Notes: a model not told the origin generated them from the sequence alone. Shown: positions 48,993-61,800, counted from the stretch's first letter. The stretch: 64,000 bases of DNA from Schistosoma mansoni (GCF_000237925.1 NC_031496.1:2956650-3020649), one strand, 5' to 3'. Numbers and translations are program-made.

Positions 48993-51900
48993 ATGGCCGA
49001 TTATTGGAAAAGTAACCCAAAGAAGTATTGCGAATTATGCAAATGTTGGATGGCTGACAACAAAATTGTAAGATTAACTCTTCATTATTATCCCACATAT
49101 ACTTTAAACAGAGCATTCAAAATCATGAGAATGGTATGCGTCATAAAGCTAGTGTAGCTAAAAAAGTTAATGAATTGACCCGTAGCAACAAATGTGCTGA
49201 AATGGAAAGGAAGAATTTAGAGGCGTGCTTACAACAAATAAACGATGTAATTGTCTTAAATTCCATGTTATCCTTTTAAATATTCAGAATGCCCACTTAA
49301 GCATGATGAAAGATCTAGAAAGAGACCCATCATTAGCAAAACAATATGGAGTCGTACTAGCAAGTAACTGCGTGTTTTACGTTATATTTAAAATTCGAAG
49401 AGTCACCGTGTGAAGGAAAGTTGAACCAAGAGTCTTCTAGTAAAACAGAGAAACCAGTTGCTGATAAATCTCGTCCTGATCCACCCAGTCGCGCGAATAT
49501 TTGGAAGGAATCGATTACCCCAGATGGCAAACATTATTATTGGAATGTGGCTACTCGTGTTGCGCAGTGGACACGGCCAGATGGCATTATAGAGCCGGAA
49601 CAACGACCAGTGAAAGAAGAAAAAACCAGACTAAAAGAATTCGTCTTAAATCGTCTTGTGGAGTTAAGCGAACATGGATCCAAAGGAGCTAATGAAGCAG
49701 TACTACAAGTGTTTAATGTACCTACATCAGATATCGAGCCTATCATAGAAAAAATATCGGATGGAACATCCGATAAGAAGCCGAAAAGTTTGGACCCGCC
49801 AACACCTGTTCAATTCCAAGGTCCACAAATTGATTTACTTGGTCCGTGGGTTCCTTGTGAAGATACGTGAGTAATCTACAAACGTTTTTTCAACTATTGA
49901 ACCAGGAAAAACTTTCATATTTTTATTTCTGTTGAAATACAACTTAGGTCTCACGGATACACTAAAACCTGTATACCTACTAAAATCGCTGCGATTATTT
50001 GTACGATAGGGATTCTACTGAGTTATTCAAAACAAAGTTATCCCAATAGAATTCAAACCCCTCGACTAGTAGGTTGAGGGCGTTAACCAATAAACATTAT
50101 TCTGTCTTACATTATTGGATATAGTTGAGGAAAATAGGAGGGATGTAAATGAAAAAGGCATTTAATCTTAGATATTTTCTATGTACTCAAGTGAGAAGTG
50201 CTTCAGTAATTTGTTGATTTTCAATTAATAGTGGCAAGGGATTTAATAAGAATGTAAATACTCACTGATTAGATAATCCACAATGGCCCCCAAATGCCCT
50301 GGTACGGCCGAGAGTGGGGACAGTCCGCTCTCCCTCTCGAAATGCTCTCATATGGCCACGCGAATATATAGCCTCTGCCAGGGAAGTCCTACTCACTGCC
50401 TTCTCGTGGCGGGGTTGTTGTTCACAAAAGTGAGAGGACGAAAAGCGAATGTCCGGCGCTTTAACCGAGTTGATAGGTGTGGAGGATCCACCTAGGGGAG
50501 TTGGAAAACCCTGATTCCAAACCAATGGTGCACATGGGCTCCAGTATCCTGAAGGAACGAATGGCGTATGAACCAACTGTTGGTCACCGGCTACCATGGG
50601 ACTGCATCTCCTTACAATGCTCCACTGCCTTGTGGACTAGACCTTTAGGTCAAAGGCTCCGGGTGTGGTCCCCTAAGAAAACCACCTGCTTCAGTCTGGG
50701 CAGTATCACAGCCCTCACACAAATCGAATGAGATTTGTGAGGCGCATATTTATCTGGTGCTTTCTTGTACCAATATTTATGTGTTTAAATAAATAATAAA
50801 TAAATAATAAACCCATAAAACATATTTCTATTTGAAACAGTTGATTAGAATACGTTAAGCTTGACTACAGTATAGAATAACAGATTTTTGAAATAGATTG
50901 TTGTTGGTTTCAATAGTGTGGAGAACTGAATACTAATTTAGTGGGCCACTATGTGAAATAAGCCTAAAATCAGTGAAATGGCTCGAAGGTATAATCATTT
51001 ACTTTCTATTCTTAGGCTTTAGATATTTGCCTATTTCTCTGTCCCCGAATGCCCTGGTACGGCCGAAAGTGGGGAGAGTCCGCTCTCCCTCTCGAAATGC
51101 TCTCATATGGCCACGCGTATATAGCCTCTGCCAGTGAAGTCCTACTCACTGCCTTCTCGCACCACGGGTGTTGTTTACAAAATTGAGAGGACGAAATGCG
51201 AATGTCCAGCTCTTTAACCGGGTTCGTGGGCACGGAGAGCTCACCTAGGCGAGTTGGAAGACCGTGATTCCAAACCAATGGTGCACATGGACTCCAGTAT
51301 CCTGAGGGAACAAATGGCGTATGAATCAAACGTTGGTCACCGGCTACCATGGGACTGCATCTCCTCACGATGCTCCACTGTCTTGTGGATCAGACCTTCA
51401 GGTCCAAGGCTCAGGATGTGGCCCCGTAAGAAAACCACCTGTTTCAGTTTGGGCACCTGGGCAATATCACAGCCCTCACACAAATCAAATGAGATTTGTG
51501 AGGCGCATATGTATCTGGTGCCCCTTTGTACCAATATTTATGTGTTCAAATATATAAATAAATAAGCCTATTTCTCTATTGAAATAAAGCGAGAACGACT
51601 AAATCTGCAGGGTAAAATGAATCCATTTCATTTCGAGGCTTCTCATCTGCTGTAAACGGCTTTCAGTTACAGTTAATATTATTATGTTTTTAATAATGTC
51701 AATAAAACTACTAGCCTTTAAAATCTTAATTGTCTGAGTACAATTATGTTTATTATTTCACTTAGTGACTCCATATCTCGTTTCTTTTCTTGTGATAAAG
51801 TCCTAGGCCTAAATTGCCCAAGCTTGATCTCCCTGATACCTTCAATGATGTTGGATCTCCAAATTTGGATGGAAAACTGTCTGTACTTGCACAGTTGGAA

Positions 51901-52107
51901 GCAACAACGGAAAATTATTACGAAAATTCAACTCTCTTCTGTCCTAAAGAACATGTAACTACTCATAGTAGTTGCGTAGCTGAAACCGCTAAGCAAACCA
52001 ACAATGAAGACACTAAAGTACAACAATCTAACACAACAGCTCGTATTGTGTTCAAACGACGTCCTACGTCTAATCGAAGTATACGCACGCCTCAAGATGA
52101 CGAGTAG
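48993..52107 (+). CDS. WBP4: WW domain-binding protein 4 / FBP21-like splicing factor
   Basis: Nuclear spliceosomal B-complex protein that binds Pro-rich splicing factors. Exons: 48993-49067, 49112-49246, 49288-49363, 49401-49866, 51807-52107; introns 44, 41, 37 and 1940 nt; phases agree; 350 aa. N-terminus: MADYWKSNPKKYCELCKCWM with a matrin/U1-type zinc finger (C-x2-C, then HENGMRH), followed by a charged helix. One WW domain in exon 4: IWKESITPDGKHYYWNVATR to QWTRPDG. The C-terminus keeps the family block IVFKRRPTSNRS and ends QDDE. Human WBP4 has two WW domains; only one is seen here. Intron 3 ends in an unusual TTCGAAG, chosen because it alone keeps phase. Intron 4 holds two S-type SINEs in the sense orientation. 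Start: first ATG, matching the family N-terminus. Confidence 0.94.
50285..50810 (+). mobile_element. S-type SINE-like repeat, full length, in WBP4 intron 4
   Basis: Head GGCCCCCAAATGCCCTGG, hairpin GAGAGTGGGGACAGTCCGC region, TATATAGCCTCTGCC, end ACCAATATTTATGTG and an AAATAAATAATAAATAAA tail. Full-length orientation agrees with the gene. Confidence 0.88.
51042..51565 (+). mobile_element. S-type SINE-like repeat, full length, in WBP4 intron 4
   Basis: Same family as the copy 230 nt upstream but a different subgroup: it has GAGCTGGACATTCGCATTTC (on the minus strand) where others have GCGCCGGACATTCGCTTTTC. Confidence 0.88.
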
Positions 52108-52955
52108 AAGTTCCTACTACAGTTGTGTACATATAATATTTTTATGGTTAATATAGCCATTTTTCAGCGAAAAAAAGATGAATTGTATCTACTTTTATTG
52201 CAACAAAAGTCTGTATCTTTTTAGGATGACAGTTTTAATCAGTATTTTACCCTATGTTTAGTTTAGACAAGGAGTAGAACCAAAATACCACAGAAAGGGT
52301 CCCAGCGATATCAATTCGATGAACCACGTTATTAGCGAAAAACGTCTTAACATCTGTTGTGACCGAATTTTCTCCATTCGTTTTTGTATTCGTCCATTTG
52401 AAAAGTCTTCTGGATAACCTGACTGGGGATTCCAGCTTCTTGCATATTTTTATGTTAAATCGTTTATTTGAATAGTGCGATTTAACTGTGAACTAGGGGG
52501 GGGGTCCAGCGATTATAGTTTAAGCAATAAGTGTTTTGGTATCATAAGTTAGTGCCCTAGTACATGATAAGTATCTGTAGATCAGTATGGCAATGTACAT
52601 ATTTGATCTAAGTGTTACTGTGACATACTAGTCACTGTTTCACTTTCTAGCGGGGCGTAAAGAGTATTAAAAAAACACTGCTACATGGATGAGTAAACCC
52701 ACTGGTAAATTTGTGTCAATTGCAGACAGTCATTTTATAGTAGCAGGTTGCATAAGTGTCAACTTAAACAACTAACTCCAGATTTATCGTTGCTTTTCTC
52801 CATAATTCGCTGATTTCTAAACTCAAATTGTATCACACTTTCAGTTAGAACAGTCGGTTATTGTCTCTAGCTCTAACATAATAGGTGTGCCTGAAAGTTT
52901 GTATCGAAACGTGGAATTAATTACCTGTTTAAGGTAAATGATTTATGGTACATTT
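52108..52955. other. WBP4 3' flank
   Basis: Probably 3' UTR and intergenic. A G-run (GGGGGGGG-type) lies near 52497. No further feature. Confidence 0.4.
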
Positions 52956-53473
52956 CTTATTTATTTAAACACAAATATTGGTACAAAGGGGCACCAGATA
53001 CATATGCGCCTCACAAATCTCATTTGATTTGTGTGAGGGCTGTGATATTGCCCAGGTGCCCAAACCGAAACAGGTGGTTTTCTTACGGGGCCATACCCGG
53101 AGCCTTTGACCTGAAGGTCTGATCCACAAGACAGTGGAGCATCGTGAGGAGATGCAGTCCCATGGTAGCCGGTGACCAACGTTTGATTCATACGTCATTT
53201 GTTCCCTCAGGATCCTGGAGTCCATGTGCACCATTGATTTGGAATCACGGTCTTCCAACTCCCCTAGGTGAACTCGCCGTGTCCACCAACCCGGCTAAAG
53301 CGCCGGACATTCGTTTTTCGTCCTCCCAATTTCGTAAACAACAGTAATGCCACGAGAAGGCAGTGAGTAGGACTTCCCTGGCAGAAGCTATATATTCGCG
53401 TGACCATATGAGAGCATTTCGAGAGGGAGAGCAGACTCTCTCCACTCTCGGCCGTACCAGGGCATTTGGGGGC
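52956..53473 (-). mobile_element. S-type SINE-like repeat, full length
   Basis: TTATTTATTT tail left, head right (GTACCAGGGCATTTGGGGGC). The block 53095-53260 is identical to the block after the next gap. Confidence 0.85.
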
Positions 53474-53587
53474 ATACGGTTTTGTACGGACATGTAGATT
53501 GATATGTATAGTTGGTGGTAACGTTTGATGAGTACTTATCTAATTTTATTAAAATCACAAACTGATCTAAGCTAAACAACCATTGAA

Positions 53588-53665
53588 AAGCCGAAAGCAC
53601 CGGACGGTCGTTTCGCTGTGGTATGGAACTCCTCAGCGTTGTTCATTCACAACCCACAACCAGAA
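53588..53665 (-). mobile_element. H-type SINE fragment
   Basis: GAAAGCACCGGACGGTCGTTTCG then GGAACTCCTCAGCG is a diverged minus-strand hammerhead segment. The following 200 nt may be its degraded tRNA-like part. Confidence 0.55.
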
Positions 53666-53892
53666 ATCGAGACCAATACATTCAGTTTCATGCCCAAACC
53701 TTTAATTCCTATTGTACTAATGGTGTACAAATCTAACTTAAATCAACTGACGATATTGCGCGATCATCTTCCATTGACTTTAATGGATACCTTCCTCGCA
53801 TCCACCGGTCACGGCAGTCCAGAGCTTCCAGATTTTCAATGGTTGTCTAACTTAGATCGGTTCGTCATTTCGATAGAATTCAACTATCTCAA

Positions 53893-54092
53893 NNNNNNNN
53901 NNNNNNNNNNNNNNNNNNNNNNNNNNNNNNNNNNNNNNNNNNNNNNNNNNNNNNNNNNNNNNNNNNNNNNNNNNNNNNNNNNNNNNNNNNNNNNNNNNNN
54001 NNNNNNNNNNNNNNNNNNNNNNNNNNNNNNNNNNNNNNNNNNNNNNNNNNNNNNNNNNNNNNNNNNNNNNNNNNNNNNNNNNNNNNNNNNNN
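53893..54092. other. Assembly gap, 200 N
   Basis: Exactly 200 N, cutting through an S-type SINE. Confidence 0.95.
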
Positions 54093-54441
54093 CCGGAGCC
54101 TTTGACCTGAAGGTCTGATCCACAAGACAGTGGAGCATCGTGAGGAGATGCAGTCCCATGGTAGCCGGTGACCAACGTTTGATTCATACGTCATTTGTTC
54201 CCTCAGGATCCTGGAGTCCATGTGCACCATTGATTTGGAATCACGGTCTTCCAACTCGCCTAGGTGAACTCTCCGTGCTCACGAACCCGGTTAAAGAGCT
54301 GGACATTCGCATTTCGTCCTCTCAATTTTGTAAACAACACCTGTGGTGCGAGAAGGCAGTGAGTAGGACTTCACTGGCAGAGGCTATATACGCGTGACCG
54401 TGTGAGAACATTTCGAGAGAGAGAGGGCGAGCCCTCCCCAC
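54093..54441 (-). mobile_element. S-type SINE-like repeat, tail lost in the gap; mosaic copy
   Basis: The left half (54093-54258) equals the copy at 53.1 kb base for base. The right half carries the subgroup features of the 51.0-kb copy (AGAGCTGGACATTCGCATTT, TTCACTGGCAG). The switch is at about 54258. Confidence 0.8.
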
Positions 54442-55212
54442 AAAAAAGCATATCATTTGATGAGGTTTTTGGAGGTAAAGAAAAGGGTTTTCGTAACTTG
54501 AATTTGTTTATTCAATAGTAAATATGTAATACACAGAAATGCAATATTTTTGTATGAAATTTTGTTTATTAGCAAGTAATCATTAAAAATATAAAGAAGA
54601 ATTTCACATAGATCTTAATTGTTATTACTGTTTTGAAAAGTTTCAATGAATTCTAGATAAGTTGAACTGAGTTACATCCATCTAGTTTAGGCTTATCATT
54701 ATATGTATTCATGACATTGATGATCATGATATATAAGACCTCGGAGTGGTTATACGCTTTCAAGATCATGTGCATTGAGATCAAATCTGGAAAACTAAAA
54801 AAAATTGTACATTGTAAGTGTAGAGAGAATCAAAAACAACAAACAAGCGATTATTAGTATATTGTTGTGAAGATTGTTGAGTCTTAGTTGAGATCATGAA
54901 CCGACCAGTGTTGGACCATCATTAAAAACCTAGAAGCACTGGATAGACGTTTTATGTGGGATTGTGAATGTACACTGTTGAGGAGTCTCATACTAAGATG
55001 AAACGGCCGTCTAGTGCTTCTAGGATTTAATGATGGTCTAATATTGATAATTTAGAACGAAACATTACAAAAATTTCTGTAAGTAACATCTAATAGTTGG
55101 TGAATAATGGATTGCAACTTTTATAATGTATTGACTGAGCATAGTTGATCTGAACGTCGTTTCCTCATTCCACTATCAAAATTTATGAAAATGGCTAATT
55201 GTTTTGAACTGT
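54442..55212. other. Intergenic with decayed H-type SINE pieces
   Basis: 54920-54955 (minus) and 54964-55040 (plus) form an inverted pair of degraded H-SINE ends (AAACGGCCGTCTAGTGCTTC). The rest is unassigned. Confidence 0.5.
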
Positions 55213-55722
55213 AATTTATTTATTTGAGCACAAATATTGATACAAGGGGCACCAGATATATATGCGGCACCCAAAATGTGTCATTCCCTTTTAATTGTGT
55301 GAGGGCTATGATACTGCCCGGGTGCCCAGGCCGAAGCAGGTGGTTTTCTTAGGGGGGCCACACCCCAAGCCTTCGACCTAAAGGTCTAATTCACAAGGCA
55401 ATGGAGCAATGTAAGGAGATGCAGTCACATGGTATCCAAGGATCAACAATTGGTTCCATTTGTTCCCTCAGGGTACTGGGGCCCATGTGCACCATTGGTA
55501 TGGAATCAGGGTTTCCCAACTCGCCTAGGTGGACTTTCCGTGTCCACCAACCCGGTTAAAGCGCCGTGCATTCGCTTTTCGTCCTCTCACTTTCATGAAC
55601 AACACCCGTGGTGCGAGAAGGCAGTGAGTAGGACTTCCCTGCCAGAGGCTATATACGCGTGGCGATGTGAGAGCATTCCGAGAGGGAGAGCGGACTCTCG
55701 GCCGTACCAGAGCATTTGGAGG
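55213..55722 (-). mobile_element. S-type SINE-like repeat, full length, diverged
   Basis: TTTATTTATTTGAGCAC tail left and head right. More substitutions than the other full copies. Confidence 0.82.
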
Positions 55723-55812
55723 CCGTTTTTTTTCATTACTTCAACAATATGACAAATGGAAACAAACATTATTATTATGAAATTAAAGTAGTACCTGAAA
55801 TATTATCATTTT

Positions 55813-58800
55813 CTATTGTAAAGTATTACTTTTAATAAGAAATTTTTGATTATCTGAATGAAGAATAATACGTTCATATTCTTGATGACGTCTGTATAAA
55901 TCTTTATATGCCATACATACTCGTTCATATTCAGAAATGGATACATTTCTTCTATAATGAAAACAAAATGAACAGTTACCATTTACTACTTGATAAAATA
56001 ATGGCGGCGGGGGGTAGTTGTGGAGATTTTAATAATGTAATAGTTGGATTTATCAGTCAATTAAAGCTAGACCATTAGGTCTATTGTGAGATAGAAACTC
56101 ACTGAAGACAATAGTGTGCGGCGGCGCAATTTCGTGGATTGATTGAAGTTAGACATTACTACTGTTGAATGCCGGCTCAGTGGTCTAGTGGTTAAGCGCT
56201 CGCGCACAAGACAGATATGTCCTGGATTCTAATCCCGCGGGCAGGATCCTAGATGGGCACTGCTGAGGAGTCCCACAATGGGACGAAACAGCCGTCCAGT
56301 GCTTCCAGGTTTTTCATGGTAGTCTAACTTTGATTGACGGAAAGGTGTGCAGGACTGTCTTTTGTTTATTGTTCACGACTCCCTAGTCGGGGTCCTAGAG
56401 ATGATGCAACACAGTAGCTTAAGATGTTATCAGATATGGCTCAGAATAGAAGCCAGTGGCGACGTTGCTGTCACTTTCTTCTATTTTCTTCATAAAAAAT
56501 AAACGTAACTTCTTTATGTGAAAGAATTCTTTTTGGTTGTACTTCTTTGCTAACTCAATAGCTTCTCCCGTTATAAATGATTCACTCTTATACATTAATT
56601 TCTGTTCGTTGTTGTACCAATATTTATGTGTTCAAATAAATAAATAATTTTCATAGTTGGAATCATGAGTCAATTGAAGCTAGACCACCACGGAAAACCT
56701 GGAAGCACTGGACGGCCGTTTCGTCCTATTATGGGACGCGAGATTCGAACCTAGGACCAACCAGTCTCGCGCCAGAGCACTTAACCGATAGACCACTGAA
56801 ATGGCCGGCATCCAACGGTGTTAATGTCTAACTTCAACCAATCCACGATGTTTAAGCAACCGTCCACCAATTGTCTTTATTGAGTTGATATCTTTAAATA
56901 AATAATTAGTTGATATTGTGGAGATTTGTAGCTCAGGTGGATGATTTTGATGGAGTTTTGTTCCTTGAGCTGAATGGTTTGGTTGTGGAGAATTTTTAGA
57001 AGCTCGTCACTCAGGTCAATCAGAAATCAACAAACATATTGAAATCTATCCAAATTATGGACAAATATAGGACTAAAAATCAAATCCATGGAAAATACAA
57101 CCAAAATAAAGAAGTAAACAATGATAGGTTAAAGGTTAACAATAACCAATCAACATCTTGGTCTACAGGATAATCTGCGAAGCATATGTGGAGAAATTTG
57201 AACACTTCACTTGTATCTGAAGTTCGTGCTGATGATGTCGTTCAGAAAAACGATGAAAGCTCCGTGACCAAAGCATTCAGCTTAGAGAACAAAACTCCAT
57301 AAATAATTAGTATTTGCCTAAGGTAACATGTATTCCAGTTCGTTATTACTGATATTATCACCAATAGAATGTTAATAATTCAGAAGAACCAAACTCTGAC
57401 CTTATGTCAAATGTCGATCTTCGCCATCTAGTCAGTTCTAGCAGATTCTCTATTGAATGCAGGAAAAGTGTTATAAACAGAGTCACATTAAATGTAACTA
57501 GGAATATAAGGATCCAACGTTATTTCGTGGGGGAGGATAAATTCGGGAAATTTAAAACCGGATATCGACTCCGGATCTTTCAAGAAAATGGGGAGGTGTT
57601 ATATCCCGAAGCGATTTATGAATGGTAAATTTTGAGAACTATTTATGGACCAGTATGATATGTATATTTCCTATTGTATAAATGCTAAGAAGTCAAACTA
57701 TTCATATTCATGTTCCTCTTATTATAAGCTTTATTTTGACCTATAGACTATTGTTATACGATTTACCATTCTTGAGTTATCCTTAGTCTATTAGTTACTG
57801 TTCCCCCTATTCACAGCCACTTTGGGCTGAGTCTTGTACAAATGTTATTTTCTACTTTATTTGTACGATATGGTCTATTGGATTGGTATATGAACTCAAT
57901 GTTTGAGAATAATGATCCATACCGCAGAGGCTGTTCTGGACTTAACTGGCTGAGCTAAGCAGAAAGCAAGACCGACAAGTACTCTAGACTGCTCGTACGA
58001 TTTCCATGTATCATTGGTACGATCAATTCCTAGTCAATTAATTACTGTTCTCCCTATTCACAGTCACATTTGGCCAAATCTTGTACAAATGTTGTTTCCT
58101 GTTTTGTGGTGTGATGTGGTCTGTTTGATTGGTATACATACCCAGTATGTTTGATAATAATGACTCGTACCACAGAGAGTGTTCTGGACTTAACTGACTG
58201 GGCTAGGTGGGAATAGGGACCGACAAGTAATCTAGACTGCTCGTACGTGTTTTGTGTGTCACTGGTCCGATCAATAAAATCACTGTTCTCTAATAGGCGG
58301 GTACAAGATAATAACAATTAGTGGACACAAGTTATAAACACGAATCTATCAAACATTGATAATGAAATGAGTATATAAGTAGTATTCATCCTACTAAACA
58401 ATAAACTATCTTAATTATAGAAGGGGTTTTGTGGAGATTTAGTATTTATCATAGTTGAAAGCGTGAGTCAATTGAAGCTAGACCACCATGGAAAACCTGG
58501 AAACACTGGACGGCCGTTTCGTCCTATTATGGGACTCCTCAATAGTGGACTGCCATGAACCCGATCTCGCTAGCGAGATTCCAACCAANNNNNNNNNNNN
58601 NNNNNNNNNNNNNNNNNNNNNNNNNNNNNNNNNNNNNNNNNNNNNNNNNNNNNNNNNNNNNNNNNNNNNNNNNNNNNNNNNNNNNNNNNNNNNNNNNNNN
58701 NNNNNNNNNNNNNNNNNNNNNNNNNNNNNNNNNNNNNNNNNNNNNNNNNNNNNNNNNNNNNNNNNNNNNNNNNNNNNNNNNNNNNNNNGGGATTCGAACC

Positions 58801-61800
58801 CAGGACCTACCAGTCTCGAGCCGAAGCCCTTAACCGATAGACCACTGAGCTGGCATCCAACGGTGTTAATGTCTAACTTCAACTGATCCACGAAGTTGAG
58901 CAACCATTCGTGGATGCGCACTGCTGAGGAGTCCCATAATAGGACGAAACGGCCGTCCAGTGTTTCCAGGTTTTCCATGGTGGTCTAGCTTCAATTGACT
59001 CACGCTTTCAACTATAATAAACTATCTAATAGCAAAACATAAATTTAAACAATTTTAAAAAAAGATAAACCAATTTTTTGTTTCACTTTAGATTGTTATT
59101 CTCTTGACGTAATTTCTCCATTTCATATTCAAAGAAATTAAGTTTTCGTTTCAATAATACTATACGAAGACATAATGCTCGTTTCTTCTAAAGGTATTTA
59201 TAGAGAAAGAAAAATATATATAAATAAAGATTTATTACATATTTTGGGATAAAATTAACATAGAAGCATAGGACAGATGTTTCGTTTTAGTGCGGGACTC
59301 TTCAACAGTGCTCATCTATGATCTTGTAAGTGGGATTCGAACTTGGGACCTTAGGTCTCGCACCTGAACGTTTATTCATTTTAGTGTCAGTCAGTCAGCA
59401 ACAATGTAGAACTTCATACGTACGTACATCAGTTCGAATTGCCATACCACATTAATACAGAGATGCAGTTGTCGATTCATATCCCATAGTGGTAGAAGTA
59501 GTAAGAGTATAAGCAGTAATCAAAAAGATTATGGTTTGAAGATGTTATTAAAGGAGTATAATCCAGTGAAATAAATTTGAAAAGAGAAAATAGATAGGGA
59601 GATGAAAAATTCAGAAGATTAGAATTTGGGAGAACACAAAGAATGGATGCATCTTCGCCATTGCAAACGATTTTGAGCCATGTCATTCAAGGTCTCTAAC
59701 CATCGGTTGCTATCATCTCACGAATCCCAACCACGTATTTTACTCCTACCAACATGGCTTAGTCTACTTGTCAGTGACTTCATGGATTTGTGTCACCTTT
59801 TGATCTGGCCGCCCCTAGCTTTCTTCCAACCTACTCCTACACCATAAAACATTGCACGTCGGGGCAGTCGGTGGTCGAGCGTACGTAACACGTGTCCTAG
59901 CCATCTCAACTGATGAAGTTCCACTACTTCATCAATAGATTTGCCATGATTACCTAGTGCCCGTTTCCTAACAATTGCATTACTTACTTGGTGGTCCCAG
60001 GATATACGAGCAATGCTTCGAAGATACCTGTGATAGAATACTAGCAGCTTACGAATATCCTCTACTCTTATCGGCCATGTTTCACTGCCATAGTGGTTGA
60101 GGTAGTAAGAGTATCGGAAACATTAGGGTTTGAAGATATCATTCAAGGAGTATAATTCAGTTTAATAAGTTTGGAAAGAGAAAAATATGAAAGGGACATG
60201 AATAATTTAGAAGATTAGAATTTGATAGAACACAAAGAATGGATGCACCTTCACCATTGCAAACGATTTTGAGCCATATCATTTTAGTGTATAAGAAAAT
60301 AGATCTCAGTTGAATCTAATTCATTGTATCATCCACATTGAAGATTATAACTAAATCATACACTCATAACTGTAATATTATCATTTAGGTTATTAATTAG
60401 ATCGCCATTATATGACGGTGAATTTTAGATGAGACATTTTTTGGTTCCAAAGGATACCCTTTTTATTTCATTGAAATGATTGGAGAACAGTTTAATGGTG
60501 ATCAGATTAGAACATATAATTCAAAGTATGAGGATTTCAACTAAAATCTCCACAAAAAACCTCTTCTGATAATAATCATATGCTTACTAGTGACTGGCTT
60601 CGAGTGGTATTTCCTGGAGTTCTAGTGAGAAACAGTGACTAGTGGAGTTCAATCAGGTCTATTGTGATATATCAACTCACTGAAGACAATAATGAAAGGT
60701 TGCTCAATTTCGTGGATTGGTTGGAGTTAGACATTAACATCGTTGAATGCATTCTCAGTGGTCTACAGATTAAGCAATCGCGCGCGAGGCTGATAGGTCC
60801 TGGGTTCTTGTCCTGCAAAGCGGGATCGTGGATAGGTACTGCTGAGGAGTCCCACAATAGGACAAAGTGGCCGTCCAGTGCTTCCAGGTTTTTCATAGTG
60901 GTCTAGCTTTAATTGATTCATGATTTCAAGTATTAGGATTTGTTGAGATTTTAGTATTTTCACAATTGAAATCATCAATGCTTCCAAGTTTTCAATAGTG
61001 ATCTAGCTTAGATTGACTCATGATTTTAACTGTTATAACTGAAAGTCAACCAAATTACATATAGCTGATTTGAGATGTAAGCATTTTTCGAGTAATTCGT
61101 AAGATTCTTGATGTCAGTGATTGAAGAGTTTATTACATAACCGAAAATCTGAGTTCTTTTTCCAATATATTAATACTCTTGCTTTATTGGCCTACATCTG
61201 CTTACTTATCGTTTACATTGTTTTCTATAATTTACTGGAGGTATGCAACTTCGCCTGTACCCCCTCTGGGAGCTATTGCCGGTCCCAAACCTGGATAAAA
61301 GAGGAGAATTGGGCATGGGGTTAGCGACCCCATCCCGTAGAACACTAACTCGCTAAAAAGAACGCTAACCGGGAAAAATAATTCAAACCATTTAACTGGA
61401 TGTAAGCAACAAAATAATTGCATTTTCATTGAATTCTATGTAGTTTGATGGCCAATTCTAACCAAACGACTTCAACTACTAGCCTTGTTTGAAACGATTC
61501 TCATTATCAAACTTCTTTCTGATCACATTATTATTGACAAGTTTATCTAACAGTAAAAATATTTTCTCTTATGTCACTTTTTCTATACTGTTATCAATTG
61601 ATTAAGAATTTGGATAAGAGTCAAATGACATCTGGAAAATGAGGCAATCTGATAACACTTTTTTAGTGAGTTAAGCATGACATGTTCAAGTTTATGTTGA
61701 AATGGGATATGATAGTGTGGTGTGTGCTACTGATATCGACAGATATAAGTAGTATGTATCATCAATCGGAAGTGAAATGCCTGGAGACAGAAGATTAAAA

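Noticed and set aside
56168-56250. tRNA gene
   Set aside because: A- and B-box-like sequences are present, but no cloverleaf can be completed and the block recurs as the head of H-type SINEs.
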